A stretch of DNA of 64,000 bases from Aureococcus anophagefferens. Lineage: Eukaryota > Sar > Pelagophyceae > Pelagomonadales > Pelagomonadaceae. Shown piece by piece: positions 1 through 8,007 of this stretch. Where the stretch lies: positions 1,857,097-1,921,096 of the forward strand of contig NW_008705567.1 in NCBI RefSeq assembly GCF_000186865.1, in the 5' to 3' direction. Position numbers and translations under genes: made by a program. Under the pieces are notes generated by a model, which ran no database searches, was not told the origin of the DNA, and worked only from the letters and a program-made list of their open reading frames with translations. The stretch's first letter is position 1. Every line of letters begins with the position of its first letter.

Positions 1-1040
1 CGCTGGACCTGCTCGACTTCTACGTCGAGCACCTCAGCTGGTACGAGCGGCGGCTCCTCGTCGCGGGCAAGCACTTGGGCAAGGACGCGGGCCGGGCGCC
101 CGTGGCCTACGGGCGGCGCGTCATGGGCGCGCGCGTCGACCGCGGCACGGCGGCGTTCACCGACCGCCGCCCGCCGCCCGGCGGCGTCGCGGTCATGCCC
201 TTTTACGCCGCGGGCCAGGGCCAGGGCCCGAGCAGCCGGAGTCTAAGGGCGTCGTACCTCAACGCGACCCTGGCCTCCGTGCGGGCGACGCTCACGCGCG
301 ACGTCGTCGTGGCCGTGACGAACAGGGGCGACCTGGACACGGCGCTCGCCCACGGGCCGTTGCTCGACGCGCTCTACCTCCCGGACCTGCCCGACCCCAA
401 CAAATTGGGCGCGGCGACGCTCATCGCGCTCGCCCGCCTCGTCGCCGCGCCCCGGGGCGGCGCCGACCCGCTCCAGCGCGACGGCTGGCTCTACGACTTT
501 TCCGGGACGAGCCGGCGGCGCTGGGCCGAATCGTCCGACGCGGGCTTCGTCGGCTCGTACCGGGCCCGCGAGACGGGCGCGGTCCCCGCCGCCTGGCGCG
601 ACGCGGCCTGGGTCTACTACACGGAGAGCGACCAGATCGTGCGGGCGCGAGGCGCGGCCGACCTGCTGGCCGCGGCGGAGGCGGCGGACGTCCTCGTGCT
701 GCCGCACCGGGCCGTGCCGATGCCGCTGCCCGAGGACTTCCCGGAAACGCGGCTCGACGCGCGCGAGCGGGCCGCGCTCCTCGGGACGCCGGAGCTCGTC
801 GACAACGCGCGCTGGGGCGCCGCGGCGCTCGACCGCGCGGCCGACTCGTGCTGCTTCGACCGCGCGGAGGACGCGTGCACGCACAAGAACGCGCGGCCCG
901 TCGACGAGCTCCGCGAGTCCACGTCGCTGCTCCGCGGCGACGACGGCGGCTTCGCCATCGTCCCCGGCGAGGGCAACTTCCTCAAGATGGCGTTCCGCAC
1001 GTGCCGGCACACGCGCGGGCGCTGCGGCGGCGGCGCGTAA
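1..1040 (+). CDS. Hypothetical protein, possible glycosyltransferase-like, 5' partial
   Basis: The frame is open from base 3 and ends at a TAA at 1038-1040, so the start lies outside the window; about 345 residues are visible. I do not recognise the family with certainty. The segment VYYTESDQI, followed by a stretch on predicted strands and a Cys-rich C-terminus (SCCFDRAEDAC, later FRTCRHTRGRC), resembles nucleotide-sugar-dependent transferases in which an acidic motif sits after a YY/E patch, but this is weak. No membrane segment is visible in the part seen. A GC-rich codon pattern and a clean open frame support it as coding. Confidence 0.6.
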   Translation, partial: LDLLDFYVEHLSWYERRLLVAGKHLGKDAGRAPVAYGRRVMGARVDRGTAAFTDRRPPPGGVAVMPFYAAGQGQGPSSRSLRASYLNATLASVRATLTRDVVVAVTNRGDLDTALAHGPLLDALYLPDLPDPNKLGAATLIALARLVAAPRGGADPLQRDGWLYDFSGTSRRRWAESSDAGFVGSYRARETGAVPAAWRDAAWVYYTESDQIVRARGAADLLAAAEAADVLVLPHRAVPMPLPEDFPETRLDARERAALLGTPELVDNARWGAAALDRAADSCCFDRAEDACTHKNARPVDELRESTSLLRGDDGGFAIVPGEGNFLKMAFRTCRHTRGRCGGGA

Positions 1041-1084
1041 ATTTTGTTGCATGTCAACTTGAAGTCTGAGGGGGCTGCTTGACG

Positions 1085-1849
1085 ATGAGCGCCATCCTCG
1101 ACGCATTCGAGATCCGCTGGCAGCCTCTGCTGGGCTGTGTCGGCCTCGGCTTGCTCTGGTGCCAAGACAAGGATGAGCGGAAGATGGTCATGGGCGCCGG
1201 CGCCGTGCTCGTCGTCGCCCTCGGTCGCATCGCGATGGACGGCGCCGACTGGATGTCCTTGACGGCCGTGTGTAGTGTAGCTGGTTATACGCTCTTCGAG
1301 CGTTTCACAAAACTACCCGGAAAAATGGAGCCCGAAGGCGTGTGGACCGCGCCGACGAAGCCCGCACAGCCGTCCGAGGGCCGAAAGGCATTCGCGCGGC
1401 TCTGCGCCGGCGGCCAGGTCTACTCCGGCGATCCGCCGAAGGCCGTCGACCACACAGTAGGCGATGCCATCGTGATCGAGGCCGTCGCCGCCGCGGCGCC
1501 GCCGAATCTCCGGGCGCTCACGGAAACGGCGCTTCTGAATTTCGGGCCCCGGCTGCTCTGCGCGCTCGCGTCCGAGTTCCAGGTCGCCTTCTTCCTGAGC
1601 GGAGCGCGCTACGTCGCCATCCCCGGCGCGCACCTGCGCCACGTCGTCGTCGCCGTCGCGACGGACGGCTCGGGTGACGACGCGCCGACGTTCGTCGTCG
1701 GCCTCCTCGCCGCCGGCAACGACATCTTCGAAGGCCGCTGGCACTACCGCTGCGGCCCGCCGCGAGCGAACCGCAAAGAGACGCTCGACGACGCCGAGTT
1801 CGCGACGTGGTGGGCCACGGAGGGACGCGCGCTCCTGCTCATGGCTTAA
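1085..1849 (+). CDS. Hypothetical small membrane protein (254 aa)
   Basis: ATG at 1085 follows a CAACTTGAAG motif about 30 bases upstream. The first 70 residues contain two hydrophobic stretches (LLGCVGLGLLW; MVMGAGAVLVVALGRIAM) plus a third around WMSLTAVCSVAGYTLF, suggesting a membrane-anchored N-terminus. The remainder is soluble and mixed alpha/beta, ending with a Trp-rich segment (FATWWATEGRALLLMA). I do not recognise a family. Its stop codon overlaps the 3' end of the convergent ATP-grasp-like gene by 11 bases. Confidence 0.6.
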   Translation: MSAILDAFEIRWQPLLGCVGLGLLWCQDKDERKMVMGAGAVLVVALGRIAMDGADWMSLTAVCSVAGYTLFERFTKLPGKMEPEGVWTAPTKPAQPSEGRKAFARLCAGGQVYSGDPPKAVDHTVGDAIVIEAVAAAAPPNLRALTETALLNFGPRLLCALASEFQVAFFLSGARYVAIPGAHLRHVVVAVATDGSGDDAPTFVVGLLAAGNDIFEGRWHYRCGPPRANRKETLDDAEFATWWATEGRALLLMA

Positions 1850-3440
1850 AGGCGTACTTCGGCGACGGGAGGTCGCCCTCGTAGACGCCCGCGAAGGCCG
1901 CGCCGCAGCGGGAGCCGAGGTGGGGCGTGCAGGCGTCGGCGCCGTCGTAGCCCCGCGTCCAGAGTTTCACGAGCTCGCGCTGCCAGGCGTCGGAGACGGC
2001 GTTGCCCCAGTTCGAGGACAGCGAGATCTCGTTGACGGCCACGGACCCGTCGGGCGCGACGAAGACGTCGCAGCGCACGTAGTCCGCGCCGACGCCCGTC
2101 GCCAGCGCGTCGCAGACGCGCCAGACCTCGGGGAAGGACTTCGCCGCGTCGCCGTACTTGGCGCGGAACACGCGACGGACGTCCGCGTACTCCGCGAGGC
2201 ACGTCGCGCGCTCCGTGGCCCGGACGCCCTCGCAGGCGTCGTCGGCGTCGGCGGCGCCGTCGTCGACGGCCGGGTCCGTGTCGTAGCGGAACCACGACTC
2301 CCGCGCCTTGCGGTGCGCGCGGACGTGGCTGCGCGGGTTCGTGTAGCGCCGCGAGAAGAAGCGGCCGTCGCGCGCGAGGTAGGGCCACTTGTAGGCCGCC
2401 CAGCCGTCGCGCAGCACCACAAACTCCGCCGTGTTCTTGTACTGGGGCTTGCCCAGCACGAGCTCGCCCTCGGCGTCGACCGTGAGCACGGCCTGCACCG
2501 CGCGGCCCCAGAAGACCTCGACCATGAGCTCGAGGGGCCGCGCCGCGCGCGCCTCGCCGCCGAAGTCGCCCGGGTTGACGACGTCCTGGACGATGAGGCA
2601 GGCGTCGATGGACGCGTAGAGCGGGTTGCTCTGCGCCGCCCAGGACGCCCGGTCGACGAACTTCTCGCGCATCCGGTCCGTCGTCCACCGGACGTAGTCG
2701 TCGACGCGGCCCCGCGCGTCGGCCTCGGACGGCAGGAAGATCGTCGACTTCTGCTGGTGGATGTGGCCGACCTTCAGAATCGCCGGGTAGGCGCATCGCT
2801 CGAGGCCCGGGTCCTTCGCGTCGGCCTCGCCGAGGAGGTAGCTCCGGAGGCGGCCGCCGTCGCCGTAGTCCGCCGCGCGCCACTCGAGGCGCACGCGCGG
2901 GTGGGGCAGCCGCAGCTGGCGGAGCATGCGGAACATGGCGCACTTGTCCTTCTCGATGACGAAGCGGTTGTCGCCCGCGTACTTGAGCCGCTTCGCCCAG
3001 AGCGCCATGCGCGCGATGATGAGGTCGCTCCAGGTGCCGGGCGCCTTGCGGTGGCCGAGCTCCTCGTGGGCCTTGAGGTCGAAGTAGTCCCAGAGCAGGA
3101 ACGACTCGCGCCGCTTCGACGCCTGGGCCCACTGCCGCTCCATGTACTCGCGGACGCGCCGCGCGCCGCGGTCCTCCTCGGGCCGCGCGCTCGGCGCCCC
3201 CGGCGGGCTCACGAGGTTGTCGAGGTCGATGAGCAGGTTGTTGAGGACGACGCCCAGATCGAAGAAGACGAGCAGGAACAGGCAGCTGCACAGGCAGCAC
3301 AGGCCGCCGCGCGAGCATCGCCGCAGCTTCGTCCACCGCGCCTGCGCCAGCGACGACCGGTTCACGAGCGGCCGCAGCGCCAATTTCTTGTCGTCGCTCT
3401 TCGGCAGGAGCCGCTTCCGGCCCAGCGCGTCGCCGCGCAT
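1839..3440 (-). CDS. TupA-like ATP-grasp domain membrane protein (533 aa)
   Basis: ATG chosen at 3440 (MRGDALGRK); the frame is open further upstream but that stretch is tandem-repeat DNA. A single hydrophobic, Cys-rich anchor lies near residues 45-70 (LCCLCSCLFLLVFFDLGVVL), consistent with a type II membrane protein of the secretory system. The C-terminal half carries an ATP-grasp-like pattern: YPAILKVGHIHQQ (nucleotide-binding Lys), LMVEVFWG, and DYVRCDVFV followed by VAVNEISLSSNWG, where D and E/N would coordinate Mg-ATP. This resembles the TupA/teichuronopeptide family often found near polysaccharide synthesis. The ligase substrate cannot be told. It is convergent with, and overlaps by 11 bases, the preceding gene. 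Confidence 0.65.
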   Translation of the reverse strand: MRGDALGRKRLLPKSDDKKLALRPLVNRSSLAQARWTKLRRCSRGGLCCLCSCLFLLVFFDLGVVLNNLLIDLDNLVSPPGAPSARPEEDRGARRVREYMERQWAQASKRRESFLLWDYFDLKAHEELGHRKAPGTWSDLIIARMALWAKRLKYAGDNRFVIEKDKCAMFRMLRQLRLPHPRVRLEWRAADYGDGGRLRSYLLGEADAKDPGLERCAYPAILKVGHIHQQKSTIFLPSEADARGRVDDYVRWTTDRMREKFVDRASWAAQSNPLYASIDACLIVQDVVNPGDFGGEARAARPLELMVEVFWGRAVQAVLTVDAEGELVLGKPQYKNTAEFVVLRDGWAAYKWPYLARDGRFFSRRYTNPRSHVRAHRKARESWFRYDTDPAVDDGAADADDACEGVRATERATCLAEYADVRRVFRAKYGDAAKSFPEVWRVCDALATGVGADYVRCDVFVAPDGSVAVNEISLSSNWGNAVSDAWQRELVKLWTRGYDGADACTPHLGSRCGAAFAGVYEGDLPSPKYAFKP

Positions 3441-3453
3441 CGCGCTCGACGGC

Positions 3454-3485
3454 GCGACGCTGCGACGCTGCGACGCTGCGACGAT
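3454..3485. repeat. 8-bp tandem repeat, four copies
   Basis: The unit GCGACGCT is repeated three times and a fourth time as GCGACGAT. It lies immediately upstream of the ATG of the ATP-grasp-like gene (minus strand), in the divergent region shared with IFT20, so it falls in the presumed 5' leader or promoter. Confidence 0.9.
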
Positions 3486-3652
3486 GCGATGGACGATGCG
3501 AATGCAATGATGGGCAGCTTTTTCGTCCGTTGGGGCAGCTCGAGCTCCGGCCGAAGCTGAAGCCGGTGAAGCAGCCCCACTACTTCCAAAACTCAAACCG
3601 GCTTAGCTGCCCGCCGCCCGCGCTGCCGCACGCCGCGGAGGTCCCGGGCGCC

Positions 3653-4207
3653 ATGGACGATAATGTGCGCCGCTCCTCCCCGCCGCGCCGCGGACGACGC
3701 CGCCCCCGGGGCGTTTCCGACCGGTGGGGCAGCCTTCCGACGCCTAGGTATCCGTCACCTTCGACGACAAGTACCGCATCCGCGTCTTGGACGTCGAGAA
3801 GTACGCGCACACGGAGGAGCTCAGCGAGGCCAGCGGCAGCTTCGTCGCGAGCGCGGCGCCGGCGCCCGTGGACGCGCGGCTTCGCGCGCGCGCGCGCGCC
3901 GCGGGCCGCCGCGACGCGGCGCCCGCTCGCAGAGAACCAGGAGTTCAGCCAGCTCATCACGGGCATCGTCGAGGTCCTCGACTCGAACGCGCAGCGCATC
4001 GAGAAGGCCAAGCTCAAGGCCATCGGCATGCGGAACCGGGTGCTCAGCGAGCGCGAGAACCGCGACCAGCACCGACGCGCGCTCCAGGCGATGATCGCGG
4101 AGAAGACGGCGGAGCTCGAGCGGTACCAGACCCAGCACCAGTCGCTGAGCCAGGTCGAGGCCGAGCAGCGCGCCCTCGTCGACAAGCTCGGCAACTCGGA
4201 GGTCTAG
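3653..4207 (+). CDS. IFT20: Intraflagellar transport protein IFT20, three exons
   Basis: IFT20 is a small coiled-coil subunit of the IFT-B complex that links Golgi sorting to flagellar assembly. Exons inferred: 3653-3664 (MDDN), 3748 to about 3852, and about 3935-4207, giving roughly 130 residues as expected for the family. The signature is in exons 2 and 3: RIRVLDVEKY, then KAIGMRNRVLSE, MIAEKTAELERYQ and LSQVEAEQRALVDKL, aligning well with animal IFT20. Intron 1 is GTGCGC..CCTAG (83 bp). Intron 2 fits best as a GC-AG intron (3853-3934), because that gives the same spacing as animal IFT20; a GT donor at 3844 is the alternative. Its presence indicates a flagellated stage or retained IFT. Confidence 0.85.
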   Translation: MDDNVRRSSPPRRGRRRPRGVSDRWGSLPTPRYPSPSTTSTASASWTSRSTRTRRSSARPAAASSRARRRRPWTRGFARARAPRAAATRRPLAENQEFSQLITGIVEVLDSNAQRIEKAKLKAIGMRNRVLSERENRDQHRRALQAMIAEKTAELERYQTQHQSLSQVEAEQRALVDKLGNSEV

Positions 4208-4277
4208 ACGCTCCGCCGCGCGCGCTGTTTTAACGACCCGTCGCTGTTCTTCCCCACCGACGCCGCTCCGCAGCTCT

Positions 4278-5030
4278 TTAGAACCGCTTCGGGAGGAACC
4301 GCTCCATGCGCTCCCGCTCCGCGGCCTCCTCCTCGTAGTCGAGGGGCACGTTGCCCTCGGCGTCCTTCGCGAGGAACGCGGCGCACCAGACGATCGTGTC
4401 GCTGTCCTTGGTCAGGGAGATCTCGAGCTTGCGGTTGCGCTCGTTGTAGGTCCAGGTGCAGCCCTCGCAGATGATCGGGTTGTAGAGGACGTCGTCGAGG
4501 ATGCAGTCCTCGCCGACGAAGACGCGGAGGCGCCGGTAGTTGAAGAGCACGTCGATCTCGTCCTTCTTCGTGCCCGGGTTCAGCTTCATGACGATCTCGA
4601 CCTCGCCGGGGTCCTGCGTCTGGCTCCACTTGAGCTTCTCCATGTAGTCCTCGGGCGTCTCGCACCGGAGGCCGGCGAGCGGGTTCTTCAGCGAGAACTT
4701 CTCCGGCTTCGCCAGGGGCTCGCCGTCCTCGCCGAACTCCACGTTCTCGTCGGCGGCCGAGAGCACGTCGCGCTCCACGGACTTTTCCGAGATCCAGCCC
4801 ACCACGGGCGTCTTGATTTTGAGGCGGACCTTGCCGTCGCTCGTGTGCTTCGACCGGTACACCGTCATCTGCGTCCCCACGGGCAGCGTCGCGATGAGGG
4901 GCGAGTCGAGCTCGACGTCGCCGCGCACGATGACCCCCTTCTTGACGCGCGGCGGGCAGACGTACAGCATGGGCTCGTCGAACTTGCCCACGGCGTCGAA
5001 GGTGCGCGGGGCGTCGCCGAAGCGCGACAT
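4278..5030 (-). CDS. CS domain (NudC/p23-like) protein (250 aa)
   Basis: ATG at 5030. The C-terminal half is a CS domain, a beta-sandwich used by Hsp90 co-chaperones and NudC proteins. The visible run is KWSQTQDPGEVEIVMKL, then RRLRVFVGEDCILDD, then CTWTYNERNRKLEISLTK, the last being the typical final strands before DTIVW. The N-terminal half (PRVKKGVIVRGDVELDSPLI.., VVGWISEKSVERD) looks like an SH3-like barrel of the type that also precedes the ABC1 kinase at 56.3-58.3 kb. Ends in a charged helix (ERERMERFLPKRF). Likely a cytosolic chaperone partner; the client is unknown. Confidence 0.75.
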   Translation of the reverse strand: MSRFGDAPRTFDAVGKFDEPMLYVCPPRVKKGVIVRGDVELDSPLIATLPVGTQMTVYRSKHTSDGKVRLKIKTPVVGWISEKSVERDVLSAADENVEFGEDGEPLAKPEKFSLKNPLAGLRCETPEDYMEKLKWSQTQDPGEVEIVMKLNPGTKKDEIDVLFNYRRLRVFVGEDCILDDVLYNPIICEGCTWTYNERNRKLEISLTKDSDTIVWCAAFLAKDAEGNVPLDYEEEAAERERMERFLPKRF

Positions 5031-5207
5031 CTCTGTCTTTTTTTCTCGGAAGCTTTTACGGCGATCGACGCGCCGCCGCCGCCGTCGACGACGACGAATG
5101 CGGGTGGGCGACTGCGCCGTCGAAGTGGTCTCCGCACCAGACGCTCGGGCTGCCTTGGACGGCAATGAGAAATTCAACAAGCTCATGTTGCCGTGAGCGA
5201 GCGGGGC

Positions 5208-6293
5208 ATGGCCGCGCAAGAGCAGGCTCCTTGCTCCCCAAGCGCGACGCGTTCCACCAATTTCCCATTGCCGCTCCCCGCGCGCTTCCTGGAAGCGTCG
5301 GAAGCCGTCGGCGAGACGGTCGTGCTCGCGAGCTACCCGCGGTCCGGCAACTCCCTCTTGCGGTCGCTCCTCGAGTCGATCAGCGGCGTCGTCACGGGCT
5401 CGGACACGGCGCCGAACCGCACGCTGTCGCTGGCGCTCCAGGAGTGCGGCGTGCGCGGCGAGGGTGTCATCGACGAGCGCGCCTGGGTCGTCAAGAGCCA
5501 CTACCCGGAGCGGCGCGGCTGCGCGCGCTTCGCGGCGAAACGCGCGATCCTGCTCGTGCGGAACCCCTGGGACGTCATCGACTCCTACTTCAACATGACC
5601 CTGACGAACAGCCACAACACGACGATGCGCGACGACCAGTACGCGCGCTTCGAGGAGCTCTTCCGCGGCCTCGCCAGGGCCGAGGCCGACGTCTGGGCGA
5701 GGTTCAACCGCTGGTGGCTCCGGGCGCCGATCCCGCTGCTCGTCGTGCGCTACGAGGACCTCGTGCACCACCGGCACCGCACGCTGCGGCGCGTCGCCTG
5801 GTTCCTCCGGGGCTGCGACCCGCTCGAGGGCACGGGCTGGGCCGATCGCGTCGACGCGGCGTGCGGCGCGGAGCTCGACGCGTCGGGCTTCTACGCGCCG
5901 CGCCGCGGCGGCGCGCGGCGCGTCGGGTCGTCGCTGCGGCGTTTTGATGATGCGTTGCGCGGCGAGGTCGAGGACATCTGCGGGTCCATGCTCGCGGATT
6001 TCGGCTACGACGCGGGCCGGGGGTTTCCCGAGACCGTCGACGTCGCGCCGCGGGCGCTCCGCGCGCCCGTGCCGCCGGGCGACGGCGACCACGACGTCGA
6101 CGACTCCGGGGCGCTCCTGCTCAACGGCGGCCGCGAGGTGCGGGACAAGGACTCGCCCTTCGGGCGCTACATGACGACGTTCCGCCGGTCGCTGACGGAG
6201 CCCGTCGTGGCCGACGACGGCGCGGAGCTCAACGCGCACGAGGTCGCCGCGGCGCGCGCGCGCGGGGACGCGCCGCTCCGGGTCGCGCGGTAA
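5208..6293 (+). CDS. Sulfotransferase family protein (361 aa)
   Basis: ATG at 5208; an upstream GTG in frame is not favoured. The PAPS 5'-phosphosulfate loop is clear (VVLASYPRSGNSLLRSLL), followed by WVVKSHYPER, the 3'-phosphate region AILLVRNPWDVIDSYFN, and VVRYEDLVHH. This order is that of cytosolic/Golgi-type sulfotransferases, which move sulfonate from PAPS to a hydroxyl acceptor. No N-terminal membrane anchor is evident, though residues 1-30 are low complexity. The acceptor cannot be predicted. It pairs functionally with the assimilatory reductase at 38.4 kb only in sharing sulfated nucleotides; there is no physical linkage. Confidence 0.8.
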   Translation: MAAQEQAPCSPSATRSTNFPLPLPARFLEASEAVGETVVLASYPRSGNSLLRSLLESISGVVTGSDTAPNRTLSLALQECGVRGEGVIDERAWVVKSHYPERRGCARFAAKRAILLVRNPWDVIDSYFNMTLTNSHNTTMRDDQYARFEELFRGLARAEADVWARFNRWWLRAPIPLLVVRYEDLVHHRHRTLRRVAWFLRGCDPLEGTGWADRVDAACGAELDASGFYAPRRGGARRVGSSLRRFDDALRGEVEDICGSMLADFGYDAGRGFPETVDVAPRALRAPVPPGDGDHDVDDSGALLLNGGREVRDKDSPFGRYMTTFRRSLTEPVVADDGAELNAHEVAAARARGDAPLRVAR

Positions 6294-6330
6294 CCCCCGT
6301 TTTTACCACCGCGCGAGCTCGTTCGTTTCT

Positions 6331-6413
6331 GTGTGATAGGGAAAAGGANNNNNNNNNNNNNNNNNNNNNNNNNNNNNNNNNNNNNNNNNNNNNNNNNNTT
6401 TTCCCTATCACAC
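6331..6413. repeat. 15-bp inverted repeat flanking a 50-N gap
   Basis: GTGTGATAGGGAAAA at 6331-6345 is matched perfectly by its reverse complement at 6399-6413, and all 50 Ns (6349-6398) lie between. Either the terminal repeats of a small transposon or the arms of a long hairpin that broke the assembly. The 65 bases after it are reiterations of TCGCTTCGCTCC-like sequence. Not one of the two introner TIR types in this window. Confidence 0.85.
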
Positions 6414-6569
6414 TCCTCGTCGCTTCGCTCCTCGGGGTCGCTCCGCTCCTCCTCGCTACGCTCGGTGCGCGATGTTGAAGTTCAATTGAACGGATGAGTC
6501 AGCATTTCCATTGCATTCTCCTCACTTAGATATTTTCACGTCAATCGCGCGTCGACAATTCTTCAGACC

Positions 6570-6917
6570 TTGTTCTTATTCTTCCTCGCCGGTTTCTATT
6601 TCTTTCTCGGTTTCACGGGGAAGCGCGTCAAAGGCGTCGAAATTGCAGGCGGCTGTTTGCTGGGAGTCTTGGGCATCTTTGGTGTTGCGGGAGCGGCCTA
6701 CTGGAAGAACAAACAGACCGTCGATGATGATGATTCTCTCGCAGCACACCACATGGAGGAAAACAAACCTTGCACGGCCGGATGCGGTCTAGAGTTCTTC
6801 GTCGGCGTCTCTACCGTCGTCATGGGCATCGGCATGTGCGGCGCTGCGTTCAAGGCACCTGCGCTCGTGGAGAAGGGCGCTGACCTCGAAGGCCCGACGG
6901 GGACCGAGATGGCCTAA
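6570..6917 (+). CDS. Small membrane protein, start unresolved
   Basis: The frame is open from 6498 to a TAA at 6915-6917 but has no ATG before the hydrophobic region. The feature begins at the in-frame TTG; a short upstream exon, possibly using the ATG at 6494, is likely. Visible protein: two membrane helices (FLFFLAGFYFFLGF; AGGCLLGVLGIFGVAGAAYW), an acidic linker with VDDDD, and a third hydrophobic stretch (EFFVGVSTVVMGIGMC). Base composition is less GC-rich than its neighbours. No family recognised. A TTGAAGTTCAATTGAAC motif sits at about 6475-6491. Confidence 0.45.
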   Translation: MFLFFLAGFYFFLGFTGKRVKGVEIAGGCLLGVLGIFGVAGAAYWKNKQTVDDDDSLAAHHMEENKPCTAGCGLEFFVGVSTVVMGIGMCGAAFKAPALVEKGADLEGPTGTEMA

Positions 6918-7086
6918 GCAAAAGCAAAAGAGACGGGCCTGGCCGCCCCGCGGTAAAAGCGGCGGCCAAGAAGACGGCCTCCCCCAGCGAGGCGATGCGC
7001 GCCCCCCCTCCCCCCCAAGAGGACGGCGGAGCTCCCCACCACGCGCGCGCGCCCCCACCCACACTTCCGCCGGGAGCCCTAAACTC

Positions 7087-7824
7087 TTACCGCGCCGCCC
7101 CGGCGCTCTTCTCGACGATCTCGCGGAGCGTGTCGTAGTCGCACCGGTCCTCGCCGAGCGTCTTGAGGAAGCCGGACGCGAGCGCGACGGCGCGCGGGCC
7201 CCACGCGTCCGTTGCGGCGGCGTCGGCCTCGAGGGCGGCGGCGACGGCGCCGGCGAAGGGGTCCCCCGTGTTCCGCGGGCCCCGGGACCGGCGGAAGACG
7301 GCCCGGAGCGCGCCGTCCCGGCCGTCCGAGGCGAGCTCCGAGGCGCTCGAGTCGTCGTCGTCCGAGTCCGCGGAGAAGGCGGACGCGCTCTCCGAGTACT
7401 CGGCCGCGGGGTACGCCGGCGGCTCCGGCGACGGCGCGCGCTTCGGGGTCGGTCGCCCGCCGCCGGCGGTGGCCTCCCGCGCTTCCCGGAGCGCGCGCAC
7501 GCGGCGGAGCCGCTCCTTCGCGTCCGCGCCCGCGAGCAGCTCGCGCGTCGACGGGATCACCGGCGCCGGCGGCCGCGGCGGCGGCGACGGCGCGGCGGCG
7601 GGGGGCGCCACGTAGCCCGGCGTCGGCGACGGCGGCGCGAGCGCCGCGCGGCAGCCCGCCTTCTTCGCGGCCTTTTCGATGAAGCTGTTCGTGACCTCCT
7701 TGAGATGTGTCAAAGCGCCGTCGCGGTCCTTCGGGCCCTTGAGGAGCGCATCCAGCTCCTCGAGGGCCCGGTCGCGCTGGGACGTGGGTCGGCGCTCCGA
7801 GATGACAGCGGCATTGAACGCCAT
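7087..7824 (-). CDS. Hypothetical low-complexity protein (245 aa)
   Basis: ATG at 7824. The N-terminus is helical and charged (RALEELDALLKG.., HLKEVTNSFIEKAAKK). The middle is Pro/Ala-rich and then strongly acidic and Ser-rich (FSADSDDDDSSASELASD). The C-terminus is a short ordered segment (LASGFLKTLGEDRCDYDTLREIVEKSAGAAR). No catalytic or binding motif is visible. It is divergent from the plastid membrane protein gene at 8008, with about 180 bases between starts. Confidence 0.5.
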   Translation of the reverse strand: MAFNAAVISERRPTSQRDRALEELDALLKGPKDRDGALTHLKEVTNSFIEKAAKKAGCRAALAPPSPTPGYVAPPAAAPSPPPRPPAPVIPSTRELLAGADAKERLRRVRALREAREATAGGGRPTPKRAPSPEPPAYPAAEYSESASAFSADSDDDDSSASELASDGRDGALRAVFRRSRGPRNTGDPFAGAVAAALEADAAATDAWGPRAVALASGFLKTLGEDRCDYDTLREIVEKSAGAAR

Positions 7825-8007
7825 GGTTTGTGCCTTTCAATACTCAGAGATGAAGGCCGTCGTGCACCATTAGTGAGCGGGCTGCTACCGGTTCATCATA
7901 CGTCCAACGTCGAGGCAGTTGAGGCGTTGCAAACTTCGAGCGGCGGCTCCAAAATCGGCTGCGCCGGTCGCGTCCATCTGCTTAGTGTACTGCCGAAGAA
8001 TTGCAGA

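Noticed and set aside
3441..3500. CRISPR-like array in the GCGACGCT repeat
   Set aside because: A simple 8-bp tandem repeat without spacers in a eukaryotic genome.
1846..3507. Long Arg/Pro-rich frame (553 aa) antisense/alternate to the ATP-grasp-like gene
   Set aside because: Composition is that of a shifted frame in GC-rich DNA; the overlapping frame has ATP-grasp motifs and a membrane anchor.
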